Shown: positions 7,834 to 15,993 of the stretch, in pieces
Position numbering within the stretch: the first letter of the stretch is position 1
Layout: every line of letters starts with the position of its first letter
From: Amycolatopsis anabasis
Lineage (GTDB): Bacteria > Actinomycetota > Actinomycetes > Mycobacteriales > Pseudonocardiaceae
Direction of reading: 5' to 3'
Length of the DNA stretch: 33,591 nucleotides
Assembly: GCF_009765355.1 (NCBI RefSeq)
Contig: NZ_VTHK01000083.1
Span: 1-33,591, forward strand
Notes under the pieces: model-generated
The model's input: only the letters and a program-made list of their open reading frames with translations
Told to the model about the DNA's origin: nothing
Database searches by the model: none
Position numbers and translations under genes: made by a program

Positions 7834-8718
7834 ATGACAACACGAACCTTGCCCGCGGCGGCCCCGGCCACCGGCTCGCGGGCGTTGCTGAAGTGGTCCG
7901 CTGCGATGGCGCTGTCCGGAACGATCGGGGCGGTCGTGCTGGAGAGTGGGGCGGCGGCGCCCGCGGTCGCGTTCGCCCGCTGCTTCGTCGGCGGGCTGCT
8001 GCTGGTGCTGTGGTGCCTGGCGCGCGGCTGGTTCCGGCCGTGGACGCTGACGCGCGGCGACCTGGGGCTGGCCGTACTGGGCGGGTTGTTCCTGGTAGGC
8101 AACTGGGTGCTGCTGTTCGCCTCGTACGCGCTGTCCTCGATCGCGGTGAGCACGGTGGTGTACCACACGCAGCCGCTGCTGCTGGTCGGCCTGGCCGCGC
8201 TGCTGCTACGGGAGAAGATCGGCCGCGGCGCGCTGGCCCGGGCCGGGATCGCGTTCGCCGGGGTCGCGCTGATCTCGCTGAGCGCGCAGGGCGTGGACGG
8301 CGAACCGGTGCGCCCGGAAGGGATCGCGCTCGCCCTGGGCGCCGCCGTGCTCTACGCGGGCGCCTCGCTGATCGGGAAGCGGCTGGACCACGTGCGCCCG
8401 CACCTGCTGGCCGCGATCCAGTGCGCGACCGGCGCGGTACTGCTCGCCCCGGCGCTGCTGCTCACCCCGCTACCGTCCACTCCGGACGGTCTGCTGTGGC
8501 TGGTACTGCTCGGCGCGGTGCACACCGCGCTGCTGTACGTCCTGATCTACGGCAGCATCGGCAAACTGCCCACCGGCACGGTGGCCCTGCTGTCCTATGT
8601 GTACCCGGTGGTGGCCGTCCTCGTGGACGTGCTCGCGTACGGGCACCGGATCGGCTGGCTGGAGGGACTCGGCATGGCGGCCGTATTGCTGGCCGCCCTT
8701 GCCAAGCGGCGGCGGTGA
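7834..8718 (+). CDS. EamA/DMT family transporter
   Basis: The 294-residue integral membrane protein has about ten hydrophobic helices in two repeats, the layout of drug/metabolite transporters (EamA, RhaT-like). The ATG at 7834 is chosen because the product then starts MTTRTLPAAAP directly before the first helix; the frame upstream is antisense to the AraC gene. The stop abuts the ctaF stop with no spacer. It is divergent from a GlxA-type regulator, suggesting a regulator-exporter module. Substrate unknown; amino-acid or metabolite efflux is typical of the family. Confidence 0.92.
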   Translation: MTTRTLPAAAPATGSRALLKWSAAMALSGTIGAVVLESGAAAPAVAFARCFVGGLLLVLWCLARGWFRPWTLTRGDLGLAVLGGLFLVGNWVLLFASYALSSIAVSTVVYHTQPLLLVGLAALLLREKIGRGALARAGIAFAGVALISLSAQGVDGEPVRPEGIALALGAAVLYAGASLIGKRLDHVRPHLLAAIQCATGAVLLAPALLLTPLPSTPDGLLWLVLLGAVHTALLYVLIYGSIGKLPTGTVALLSYVYPVVAVLVDVLAYGHRIGWLEGLGMAAVLLAALAKRRR

Positions 8719-9138
8719 CTACTCGTGGTCGGGGCCGGTGTGGTACTCGAACACCAGGCCGCCGATCGCGATGAGCAGGGCCACGATCGCGATCACCAGC
8801 ATCCAGACGTGGAAGAAGGCCAGCGCCAGCCCGCCCATGGCGGCGCAGGCGGCCAGCGCGATGGGCCAGTAGCTGCCCGGGCTGAAGAAGCCCAGCTCAC
8901 CGGCCCCGTCGCTGATCTCCGCGTCCTCGCGGTCTTCCGGGCGGGCCTCGATCCGGCGCGAGATGAACCGCAGGTAGCTCCCGGCCAGCAGGGCCAGCCC
9001 GCCGGTCAGGATCAGCGCCACCAACCCGACCGGCTCCACGCCGTCCTTGGTCATCGCGCCGGTCATCACCCCGTAGATCACCGCTACGAGAAAGGCAAAG
9101 ACCGTGACGATGTCGAAAATCCGGGCTTCGACCTTCAT
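8719..9138 (-). CDS. ctaF: Cytochrome c oxidase subunit IV (actinobacterial type)
   Basis: The 139-residue protein is the small actinobacterial subunit IV of the aa3 oxidase. It starts MKVEARIFDIVTVFAFLVAVIYG with the first of four hydrophobic helices, two in each half, joined by a hydrophilic loop (about 60-85). A family-like GSYWPIALAACAAMGGLALAF segment is visible. It lies 52 nt downstream of ctaC on the same strand, as in mycobacteria. Its stop abuts the stop of the convergent EamA gene, leaving no room for a terminator between them. Confidence 0.93.
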   Translation of the reverse strand: MKVEARIFDIVTVFAFLVAVIYGVMTGAMTKDGVEPVGLVALILTGGLALLAGSYLRFISRRIEARPEDREDAEISDGAGELGFFSPGSYWPIALAACAAMGGLALAFFHVWMLVIAIVALLIAIGGLVFEYHTGPDHE

Positions 9139-9190
9139 GGACGCGTCCTCACTCTTGCTCTGGTACTCGAACCTGACGAACCGGCCGGGC

Positions 9191-10156
9191 TCAGCCGGAC
9201 GCGGTCCGCGCGGTGCGGTCGGTGTTGAACGGCTGCGTGGTCACCGCGTGCGGCGTGCACAGCTCGCCGCAGTTCATCGCCGACAGCGCCTCGGCCGCGG
9301 TGTTCGGCCGCCCGGTCTGCGGGTTGATCTGGGTCCGCAGCTGAATGTAGCGCGCGTACTTGTCCGGCGACAGCGCGCGGACCTCGAAGTTCATCACCGC
9401 GTGGTAGGTGCCGCACAGCTCCGCGCACCGGCCGACGAAGGAACCCTCGCGGTCGATGGAGTTCTGGAACGAGGAGTCCTGGTTGTTCTTCTCCGGGTAC
9501 GGCATGACGTCCCGCTTGAAGTGGAACTCCGGCACCCAGAAGGAGTGAATCACGTCCGTGGAGCGGATGTTGTACTGGATGGTCTTGTTCGTCGGCAGCA
9601 CGAGCAGCGGGATCTCGCTGGAGCTGCCGACCGTGCTGATCGTCTCCGCGGTCGCCGTGCGCGACTCGCCCGGGTAGCGGAACTCCCAGTTCCACTGGAA
9701 GGCGATCACGTCGACGGTGACGTCCGGGTTGTCCTTCTTGTCCAGGACGTTGTTCTCGGTCGTGGCGGTGAAGAAGAACAGGACGCAGACCATGATGATC
9801 GGCACGACCACGCAGAACAGTTCCAGCGGCACGTTGTACTGGAACTGGCGCGGGAGCTCCTCGGCCTCGCCGGGAGCGGTCTTCTTCTTCCGGTGGAAGG
9901 CCACCGACCAGAAGATCAGGCCCCAGACGATCACGCCGACAGCCAGCGCCGCGATGACCGACCAGGTCCACAGGTCGCGCATCTTGTCAGCCTGCGGGGT
10001 GACGCCGACGGGCCAGCCGAAACGCAGCACCTCGTCGCCCGAGCACCCGGTCGCGACGAGCGCGACGAGCCCAGCGAGCGCGGCTACCCTGCCGACCTTC
10101 GCCGACCGTTTTGCCGGGGTGCGCTCTGGATTGCCCCCTGCGCGGTGCCCTCTCAC
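9191..10156 (-). CDS. ctaC: Cytochrome c oxidase subunit II, lipoprotein
   Basis: Subunit II of the aa3 oxidase holds the CuA centre that accepts electrons from QcrC. The 321-residue protein starts with a lipoprotein signal ending in LVATGC, then two transmembrane helices (starting near WSVIAALAVGVIVWG and FCVVVPIIMVCVLFFF), then the cupredoxin domain. CuA ligands are visible in DVIHSFWVPEF and CAELCGTYHAVMNFEV. The GTG start is chosen because a GAGGAGG site precedes it by four bases. It is the first gene of ctaC-ctaF and is divergent from asnB. Confidence 0.95.
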   Translation of the reverse strand: MRGHRAGGNPERTPAKRSAKVGRVAALAGLVALVATGCSGDEVLRFGWPVGVTPQADKMRDLWTWSVIAALAVGVIVWGLIFWSVAFHRKKKTAPGEAEELPRQFQYNVPLELFCVVVPIIMVCVLFFFTATTENNVLDKKDNPDVTVDVIAFQWNWEFRYPGESRTATAETISTVGSSSEIPLLVLPTNKTIQYNIRSTDVIHSFWVPEFHFKRDVMPYPEKNNQDSSFQNSIDREGSFVGRCAELCGTYHAVMNFEVRALSPDKYARYIQLRTQINPQTGRPNTAAEALSAMNCGELCTPHAVTTQPFNTDRTARTASG

Positions 10157-10330
10157 CCAGCCTCCTCGACCGATCCGTTTGACACCAGCGGAGCCTAGCC
10201 GAGTGATCGGAGCATCCCGACCAAGGGGTAACCAGTCGTGTCGGCCATACTGACCTATCGACTGACCTATCGAATGCCTATCGACTGACCTATGGATTGC
10301 CCCCTATTCACCTGAGGTGTGTGACTGCGC
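10157..10330. promoter_or_regulatory. Divergent promoter region ctaC / asnB
   Basis: The 174-nt spacer between divergent starts carries a 12-bp tandem repeat (10249-10295) near asnB. A GAGGTG ribosome-binding-site-like stretch lies 11 nt before the asnB GTG. No canonical promoter elements are obvious. Confidence 0.5.
10249..10295. repeat. 12-bp tandem repeat upstream of asnB
   Basis: Units with the form ACTGACCTATCG occur at 10249-10260, 10261-10272, 10273-10283 (degenerate, 11 bp: AATGCCTATCG) and 10284-10295 (one change). The first two are identical. The spacing is close to one helical turn, so a protein could bind them on one face, but slipped-strand expansion would look the same. Confidence 0.8.
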
Positions 10331-12265
10331 GTGTGCGGCCTGCTGGGACTGGTTTGTGCGACGGAGAAGGACGCGGCGGAAGCGCGTGACGCGGTCGGCG
10401 CCGCACTGCGCTGCCAGCGGCACCGCGGCCCGGACGAGACCGACACCTGGGCCGACGGCGAGGTCGTCTACGGCTTCAACCGGCTCGCGTTCATCGACCT
10501 GGAGCACTCCCACCAGCCCCTGACCTGGGGCCCGCCGGAGAACCCGAGCCGGTACACGATGAACTTCAACGGCGAGATCTACAACTACCTCGAACTGCGC
10601 GAGGAGCTCACCGCCGAGTTCGGCGTGAAGTTCAACACCGAGGGCGACGGCGAGGCGATCGTCGCCGCGTACCACCACCACGGCGCCGAGGCCGTGCGCA
10701 AGCTGCGCGGGATGTTCGCCTTCCTGATCTGGGACTCCGAGCGCAAGGTCGTCTTCGGCGCGCGGGATCCGTTCGGCATCAAACCGCTGTTCTACTCCCA
10801 GGGTCCCGGCGGTATCGCGTTCTCCAGCGAGAAGAAGAGCCTGCTGGAGCTGGCGCCGGTGCTCGGCGTGGCCGAGGAGCTCGACCGCACGGCACTGCAG
10901 CACTACCTGGTTCTGCAGTACACGCCGGAGCCGGAGACCCTGCACGCGGGCGTGCGGCGGATCGAGTCCGGCACCTCGTTCACCGTCTCCCCCGGGGGCG
11001 AGCTGGCCACCGAGCGTTACTTCGTGCCGCGGTTCACCGCGAAGCCGGTGACCACCGACGCCGAGATCACCGCGCTGCACCGCGAGATCACCGATGTGAT
11101 GAAGGACTCGGTCGCCAAGCACATGGTGGCCGACCCGGACGTCACCGTCGGCGCCTTCCTGTCCGGCGGCATCGACTCCACCGCGATCGCGGCGCTGGCC
11201 AAGGAGCACAACCCGAACCTGATCGCGTTCACCACCGGGTTCGAGCGCGAGGGCTACTCCGAGGTCGACGTGGCCGCCGAATCCGCGGCCGCGATCGGCG
11301 TGAAGCACGTCATCCGGACGGTCGCCGCCGACGAGATGATGGAGGCGCTGCCGCTGATCGTCTGGTACCTGGACGATCCGGTCGCCGATCCGGCGCTGGT
11401 GCCGCTGTGGTTCATCGCCCGCGAGGCCCGCAAGCACGTCAAGGCGGTGCTGTCCGGCGAGGGCTCGGACGAGCTGTTCGGCGGGTACACCATCTACAAC
11501 GAGCCGCTCTCCCTGGCGCCGTTCGAGAAGGTCCCCGGCAAGGTGCGGGAGATCATCGGCCGGGTGTCGGCCAGGATCCCGGAGGGCACGCGCGGCAAGG
11601 ACCTGCTGCGCCGCGGCTCGCTCACGCTGGAGGAGCGGTACTACGGCAACGCCCGGATCTTCCGCGACGACCAGCTGCGCGGGGTGCTGCGCACGTTCAC
11701 CGAGGGCGTCGGGCACCAGGATGTGACCGGCCCGTGGTACCGCGAATCGCGGGGCTGGGACCCGGTCGCCCGCATGCAGCACGTCGACCTGTTCACCTGG
11801 CTGCGCGGCGACATCCTGGTCAAGGCCGACAAGGTGACCATGGCCAACTCGCTCGAGCTGCGGGTGCCGTTCCTGGACCGCGAGGTGTTCCGGGTCGCCG
11901 CCGGGATCCCGCTGGACCAGAAGATCACCAAGGAGACCACCAAGTACGCGCTGCGCCGGGCGCTGGAGGACATCGTGCCGGCGCACGTGCTGAACCGGCG
12001 CAAGCTCGGGTTCCCGGTGCCGATCCGGGTGTGGCTGCGCGAGGAGATGTACGACTGGGCGCGCGGGATCATCGCCGACTCGCAGACCGACGAACTCCTC
12101 GACAAGCGCGCGGTCCTGGCCCTGCTCGAGGAGCACAAGGCGGGCACGCTGGACCACAGCCGCCGCCTCTGGGCCCTGCTGGTCTTCATGCTCTGGCACG
12201 GCATCTTCATCGAACACCGCATCAAGCCGGACGTCCCGGAACCGCACTACCCGGTCAAGGTCTGA
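10331..12265 (+). CDS. asnB: Asparagine synthase, glutamine-hydrolysing
   Basis: The enzyme amidates aspartate with glutamine and ATP. The 644-residue protein starts Met-Cys-Gly-Leu-Leu-Gly, so the GTG start places the N-terminal-nucleophile Cys at position 2, which fixes the start. The glutaminase domain (about 1-220) is followed by the synthetase domain with the pyrophosphate loop LSGGIDSTAIAALA and a second motif LSGEGSDELFGGY. The location next to ctaC and an adoK-like gene matches the M. tuberculosis ctaC-asnB-adoK order. It ends just before a 22-bp-arm hairpin. Confidence 0.95.
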   Translation: MCGLLGLVCATEKDAAEARDAVGAALRCQRHRGPDETDTWADGEVVYGFNRLAFIDLEHSHQPLTWGPPENPSRYTMNFNGEIYNYLELREELTAEFGVKFNTEGDGEAIVAAYHHHGAEAVRKLRGMFAFLIWDSERKVVFGARDPFGIKPLFYSQGPGGIAFSSEKKSLLELAPVLGVAEELDRTALQHYLVLQYTPEPETLHAGVRRIESGTSFTVSPGGELATERYFVPRFTAKPVTTDAEITALHREITDVMKDSVAKHMVADPDVTVGAFLSGGIDSTAIAALAKEHNPNLIAFTTGFEREGYSEVDVAAESAAAIGVKHVIRTVAADEMMEALPLIVWYLDDPVADPALVPLWFIAREARKHVKAVLSGEGSDELFGGYTIYNEPLSLAPFEKVPGKVREIIGRVSARIPEGTRGKDLLRRGSLTLEERYYGNARIFRDDQLRGVLRTFTEGVGHQDVTGPWYRESRGWDPVARMQHVDLFTWLRGDILVKADKVTMANSLELRVPFLDREVFRVAAGIPLDQKITKETTKYALRRALEDIVPAHVLNRRKLGFPVPIRVWLREEMYDWARGIIADSQTDELLDKRAVLALLEEHKAGTLDHSRRLWALLVFMLWHGIFIEHRIKPDVPEPHYPVKV

Positions 12266-12277
12266 CGCCCCGAAGTG

Positions 12278-12328
12278 TCATGAGGGGACCCCTCCGGACG
12301 GGATTTGTCCGGAGGGGTCCCCTCATGA
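12278..12328. terminator. Long perfect hairpin between convergent genes (copy 1)
   Basis: The arms 12278-12299 and 12307-12328 are perfectly complementary over 22 bp with a 7-nt loop. The element lies between the convergent stops of asnB and the kinase gene, so it probably acts as a bidirectional terminator. A nearly identical element occurs at 27804-27864. Confidence 0.85.
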
Positions 12329-12338
12329 AAGCGCCGGA

Positions 12339-13325
12339 TCAGGCGGGGAGGATCGGGGCGATGTCGTCGGCGGCTTCGGGGCCGTAGGCCTCGCGGATGC
12401 GGGTCAGGGCCACGTCGCGGTCGAAGGTCCACTCCTGCGGGCCGACCACCTCGAGCACGAGGACCGCGATCAGGGAGCCGAGCTGGGCCGAACGCTCCAG
12501 GGTCAGGCCGCCGTGCAGACCGGCGAGGAAGCCGGCGCGGAATCCGTCACCGACGCCGGTGGGGTCGGCCTTCACGGTCTCCGGAACGGCGCCGACCTGC
12601 AGCGACACGTCCGGGCCGACGATCTCGACGCCCTTGGCGCCCAGCGTGGTGACCCGGATGCCGACCCGGCTCATCACGTCCTGCTCGGTCCAGCCGGTCT
12701 TCTGCTTCAGCAGGCCCCATTCGTAGTCGTTGCTGAACAGGTACTTCGCGCCGTCCACGAAGGCGCGGGCCTGCTCGCCGTCGAACCGGGCGATCTGCTG
12801 CGAGGGGTCGGCGACGAAGTCGTAGCCGCGTTCCCGGCACTCCTGCGCGTGGCGCAGCATCGCCTCCGGATCGTCCGGGCTGATCATCATCAGTTCGAGG
12901 CCGCCGACGCGCTCCGCGATCGGGGCCAGTTCGATGTTGCGCGCCTCTGCCATCGCACCGGCGTAGAAGGTGGCGATCTGGCACAGGTCCTCGTCGGTGG
13001 TGGCGACGAAGCGGGCGGTGTGCGCCACCTCCGACACGTGCACACCCGCGGTGTCCACTCCGTAGCGCTCCAGCCACGAGCGGTAGTCGGCGAAGTCGTC
13101 GCCGACCGCCCCCACCAGCACCGGCCGGACCCCCAGCACGCCCAGCCCGAACGCGATGTTCGCGCCGATCCCGCCGCGACGCACCACCAGGTCGTCGGCG
13201 AGGAAGCTGAGCGAAACACGGTCCAACTGGTCCGCGACAAGTTGCTCGGCGAATCTGCCGGGAAAATGCATGAGATGATCGGTTGCGATACTGCCGGCTA
13301 CCGCGATCCTGGCGCTGCCTGCCAC
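12339..13325 (-). CDS. PfkB-family carbohydrate/adenosine kinase (AdoK-like)
   Basis: The 328-residue protein is a ribokinase-fold kinase. The N-terminal part carries GGIGANIAFGLGVLG, and the C-terminal PfkB signature region reads DPTGVGDGFRAGFLAGL with the catalytic Asp in GVGD. The position next to asnB and ctaC is that of M. tuberculosis adoK (adenosine kinase), which makes adenosine the likely substrate, but PfkB substrates cannot be fixed from sequence alone. The GTG start is the first in frame and gives a plausible MAGSARIAVAGSIATDHLM beginning. Confidence 0.9.
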   Translation of the reverse strand: MAGSARIAVAGSIATDHLMHFPGRFAEQLVADQLDRVSLSFLADDLVVRRGGIGANIAFGLGVLGVRPVLVGAVGDDFADYRSWLERYGVDTAGVHVSEVAHTARFVATTDEDLCQIATFYAGAMAEARNIELAPIAERVGGLELMMISPDDPEAMLRHAQECRERGYDFVADPSQQIARFDGEQARAFVDGAKYLFSNDYEWGLLKQKTGWTEQDVMSRVGIRVTTLGAKGVEIVGPDVSLQVGAVPETVKADPTGVGDGFRAGFLAGLHGGLTLERSAQLGSLIAVLVLEVVGPQEWTFDRDVALTRIREAYGPEAADDIAPILPA

Positions 13326-13474
13326 CGGTTCTCCTAGCGTAGACGTCGAATTTTACGACCTGACCTGCGAAGTTACCCGCCAGTCATTACCCGTACGGGT
13401 GGTTCGCACACGCTGATCGACACTACCGCGAAGTAAGCCTTTTGCGCTCTAAAGTCACTCAATACCGTCGTCGC
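13326..13474. promoter_or_regulatory. Divergent spacer, kinase gene / small ORF
   Basis: These 149 nt are lower in GC than the flanking coding regions and separate a minus-strand kinase from a plus-strand small ORF. They should hold the kinase promoter. I see no clear dyad. Confidence 0.35.
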
Positions 13475-13645
13475 ATGACCGTTGCCGCCGAACCAGAAAC
13501 GCTGGGCGAACTCATCGCCGACTGCGCGCTGATCCCCCAGTCCCTCCGCGCCGAGGCGCCCGTCCTGCCGCCGCCGGCGGTCCGCCCGTGGACGGTCGAC
13601 GAGGCGTGCCACGCCCAGGTCGCCGATCTGGACGAATACGTCTGA
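13475..13645 (+). CDS. Small hypothetical protein, 56 aa
   Basis: A 56-residue frame starts at an ATG (MTVAAEPETLGELIADCAL) and shows GC-rich third positions. It contains a Pro-rich centre (PVLPPPAVRPW), two Cys and an acidic end. No Shine-Dalgarno is visible, so it would be leaderless or weakly translated. I recognise no family. A strong hairpin lies downstream (13827-13863), which fits a real transcript. Confidence 0.45.
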   Translation: MTVAAEPETLGELIADCALIPQSLRAEAPVLPPPAVRPWTVDEACHAQVADLDEYV

Positions 13646-13826
13646 GAGAACGTCTGAAAACCGGACTGACCGCATGAATTGGCCCGGGAAGGCGCCCCGG
13701 CCGAAGGCCACGCGATCGGGACGGCGGGGCGCCAGAACAGCGGAACGCGAGTGGCCTCGCCAAGCCAAGCCCCGGCGGCCCGATCGCGTCCGCGCGTTCT
13801 CAAACAAGCACTGACGCCAGGCATGA

Positions 13827-13863
13827 CAGCGGGGCCGCGATCGACGTGATCGCGGCCCCGCTG
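13827..13863. terminator. 16-bp-stem hairpin before the Fe-S carrier gene stop
   Basis: The arms 13827-13842 and 13848-13863 pair perfectly over 16 bp around the loop GACGT. The hairpin lies between the convergent small ORF and the A-type carrier gene, so it could terminate transcription from both sides. Confidence 0.75.
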
Positions 13864-13873
13864 CCGTTTCCGC

Positions 13874-14242
13874 TTAGTGGAACGAGTCGCCGCAGGCGCA
13901 GGAGCCGGTCGCGTTCGGGTTGTCGATCGTGAAGCCCTGCTTCTCGATCGAATCCACGAAGTCGATCACCGCGCTCTCCACGTACGGCGCGCTCATCCGG
14001 TCGACCGCGACCCGGAGGCCGTCGAAGTCGCGGAAGAGGTCACCGTCGAGCGTGCGCTCGTCGAAGAACAACTGGTAGCGCAGGCCGGCGCAACCCCCGG
14101 GCTGGACGGCGATGCGCAGGTGCATGTCGTCGCGGCCCTCCTGCTCGAGCAGGGCCTTCGCCTTCGCGGCGGCCGCGTCGGTCAAGGTCACACCGTGGGT
14201 GGCCTCGGCCTGCTCGGTGCCGGTCTGCTCAGCGGTCGTCAT
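13874..14242 (-). CDS. A-type iron-sulfur carrier (HesB/IscA/ErpA family)
   Basis: The 122-residue protein delivers Fe-S clusters to apo-proteins. The three conserved cysteines are visible in GGCAGLRYQLFFD and in the C-terminal GSCACGDSF. An N-terminal extension of about 20 residues precedes the family domain. An equivalent gene sits near asnB-adoK in M. tuberculosis (Rv2204c). The proximity to the bcc complex fits a supply role for the Rieske cluster, but that is inference. Confidence 0.93.
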   Translation of the reverse strand: MTTAEQTGTEQAEATHGVTLTDAAAAKAKALLEQEGRDDMHLRIAVQPGGCAGLRYQLFFDERTLDGDLFRDFDGLRVAVDRMSAPYVESAVIDFVDSIEKQGFTIDNPNATGSCACGDSFH

Positions 14243-14388
14243 GGCTCTCCCTCGGTCAAGCTTCGTGCGGGTACAGGTCCGTCCTTACCTAGGAACACAC
14301 CAGGTGCCCGATCTGTTCCGCCCCTCCATGGTTGCACATGTATCGACCAGCTTCACCGGTGCAGTGAGCCCTGCAATACCCTGGTGAG
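14243..14388. promoter_or_regulatory. Divergent spacer, Fe-S carrier / DUF3043 gene
   Basis: 146 nt lie between divergent starts; both promoters must be here. No clear promoter or operator motif was seen. Confidence 0.35.
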
Positions 14389-15042
14389 GTGAGGTTCCTG
14401 CGCCGCAACAGCACCACAGCCACCGACAGCCCCGATTCCGAGGGTGCGGAGGTGGCCGAGAGCATCGAATCTCAGGCCAAGTCGTACACGCCCGGCAAGG
14501 GCCGTGCCACGCCGAAGCGTCGCGAGGCCGAGGGGAAGAAGCGCGGGCCGGTGGCCCCGCCGCCCCGCTCCACCCGCGAGGCGATCAAGCGGAACAAGGA
14601 ACTTCGCAAGTCGAACCCGACCAGCAAGGAAGACCGCCGCGCGGCCGCCAAGGAGCGCCGCGAGCGGATGATGGCGGGCGAGGACAAGTACCTGCTCCCC
14701 CGCGACCGCGGCCCGGTCAAGGCGTACGTGCGCGACCTGGTCGACTCGCGGCGCAACCTGCTCGGCCTGTTCATGCCGCTGGCGATCCTGGTGTTCGTCG
14801 CCCTGCTGGTGCCGTCCCCGCAGATCCAGCAGATCGCGACGCTGGCGTGCACGCTGATGCTGGTCGGCATGATCGTCGAGGGCTTCTTCAGCGGCCGCCG
14901 GATCACCAAGCAGGTCCGGGAGAAGTTCCCCAAGGAGACCGTGAACGGGCGGTCGATCGGCTGGTACGCGTTCATCCGGGCCAGCCAGATCCGCAAGCTG
15001 CGGGTGCCCAAGCCGCGCGTGAAACCCGGCGACGCTGTCTAG
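14389..15042 (+). CDS. DUF3043 membrane protein
   Basis: The 217-residue protein has a long, highly basic N-terminal region (about 1-110, rich in Lys and Arg, including RRAAAKERRERMMAGEDKY). Two hydrophobic helices follow (about 122-140 and 145-163), then a basic tail. This is the actinobacterial DUF3043 pattern. Family function is unknown. In M. tuberculosis the equivalent gene (Rv2206) is directly before cobT; here cobT lies about 11.7 kb away, marking the left border of the accessory block. Confidence 0.88.
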   Translation: MRFLRRNSTTATDSPDSEGAEVAESIESQAKSYTPGKGRATPKRREAEGKKRGPVAPPPRSTREAIKRNKELRKSNPTSKEDRRAAAKERRERMMAGEDKYLLPRDRGPVKAYVRDLVDSRRNLLGLFMPLAILVFVALLVPSPQIQQIATLACTLMLVGMIVEGFFSGRRITKQVREKFPKETVNGRSIGWYAFIRASQIRKLRVPKPRVKPGDAV

Positions 15043-15083
15043 TTTTTCGGCATTTTTCAAGGAAAATCGGCACACTCGGGCTC

Positions 15084-15983
15084 ATGAACCTGAGATACGT
15101 CGGTGGCGGCCCGTACTGCTACGCCAGTTCCCTGTCGATGATCCTCGGCGACCAGGCGCCTCCCCCGGCCACGCTGGAGGTGCTGACCGGGTCGCCGTTC
15201 GGCCTGAGCTTCGAAGGTGACCTGCCCTTCTTCGATCCGCCCGGCTGGGATCCCGAAGTCGGCATCGCGGCCGCGCTCGACCTGCTCGGCTGGACCTGCG
15301 AGCGCACGAGTGCCGCCTCCGGTGCGGAGGCGATCGACCGGCTGCGCGCGGCGACCGAGCCGGTGCTCGCCGGGCCGGTGGAGATGGGCCTGTTCCGGCA
15401 CCAGCCCGGCAGCGGCGAGGCGATCGGCGCGGACCACTACGTCGTGGTCCTGGGCATCGAGGACGGCCTGGTCCGGTTCCACGATCCGCACGGGCATCCC
15501 CACGCCACGCTTCCGGTCGAGGAGTTCGCGGCGGCCTGGCGCACGGACGCGATCGGCTACCCCTGCGAGTCGTTCACCCTGCGCGGCGGATTCCGGCGGG
15601 TGCGGCGGGTGGAACCGGACGACGCGGTGCGCGCCGCCATGGTGGTGGCGGCCGACCGGTTGCCCGGGAGCGCGGAGGCGGCGCTGCGGCTCGCGGATCT
15701 GGTCGAGGCGGGGCCGAGCGACGAGCTGCGCGGACATCTGGTCCACTTCGCGGTGCGGCTGGGCGCTCGTCGCCTGGCCGACGCGGCCGACGTGCTGGGC
15801 GAGTTCGAGCGGGTGGCCGAGTCGCTGGGAACGCAGGCACGCCTGGTCGGCGCCCTGCAGTACCCGCTCACCACGGGCGACGACGGGTCCGCGGCCCGGC
15901 TCCTGCGCACGCTCGCCCCGGGTTACGAACGCCTCCGCCCGGAGCTACTCCAGGTAATTAGCAAGGCGAACGTTCTCGGTTAG
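15084..15983 (+). CDS. BtrH-like / papain-fold protein
   Basis: The 299-residue protein has an N-terminal half that looks like a papain-fold (BtrH N-terminal or C39-like) domain. It shows a candidate nucleophile Cys in GGGPYCYASSLSMIL, then GADHYVVVLGIEDGLVRFHDPHG with a His and a downstream Asp in the usual order. The C-terminal half is Ala-rich and helical. BtrH-type enzymes are acyltransferases in butirosin biosynthesis, but no such pathway is present here, so the substrate is unknown. The ATG is chosen because upstream residues are antisense-like. It is followed after 10 nt by an aldo/keto reductase. Confidence 0.7.
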   Translation: MNLRYVGGGPYCYASSLSMILGDQAPPPATLEVLTGSPFGLSFEGDLPFFDPPGWDPEVGIAAALDLLGWTCERTSAASGAEAIDRLRAATEPVLAGPVEMGLFRHQPGSGEAIGADHYVVVLGIEDGLVRFHDPHGHPHATLPVEEFAAAWRTDAIGYPCESFTLRGGFRRVRRVEPDDAVRAAMVVAADRLPGSAEAALRLADLVEAGPSDELRGHLVHFAVRLGARRLADAADVLGEFERVAESLGTQARLVGALQYPLTTGDDGSAARLLRTLAPGYERLRPELLQVISKANVLG

Positions 15984-15993
15984 GGTTGACGGT

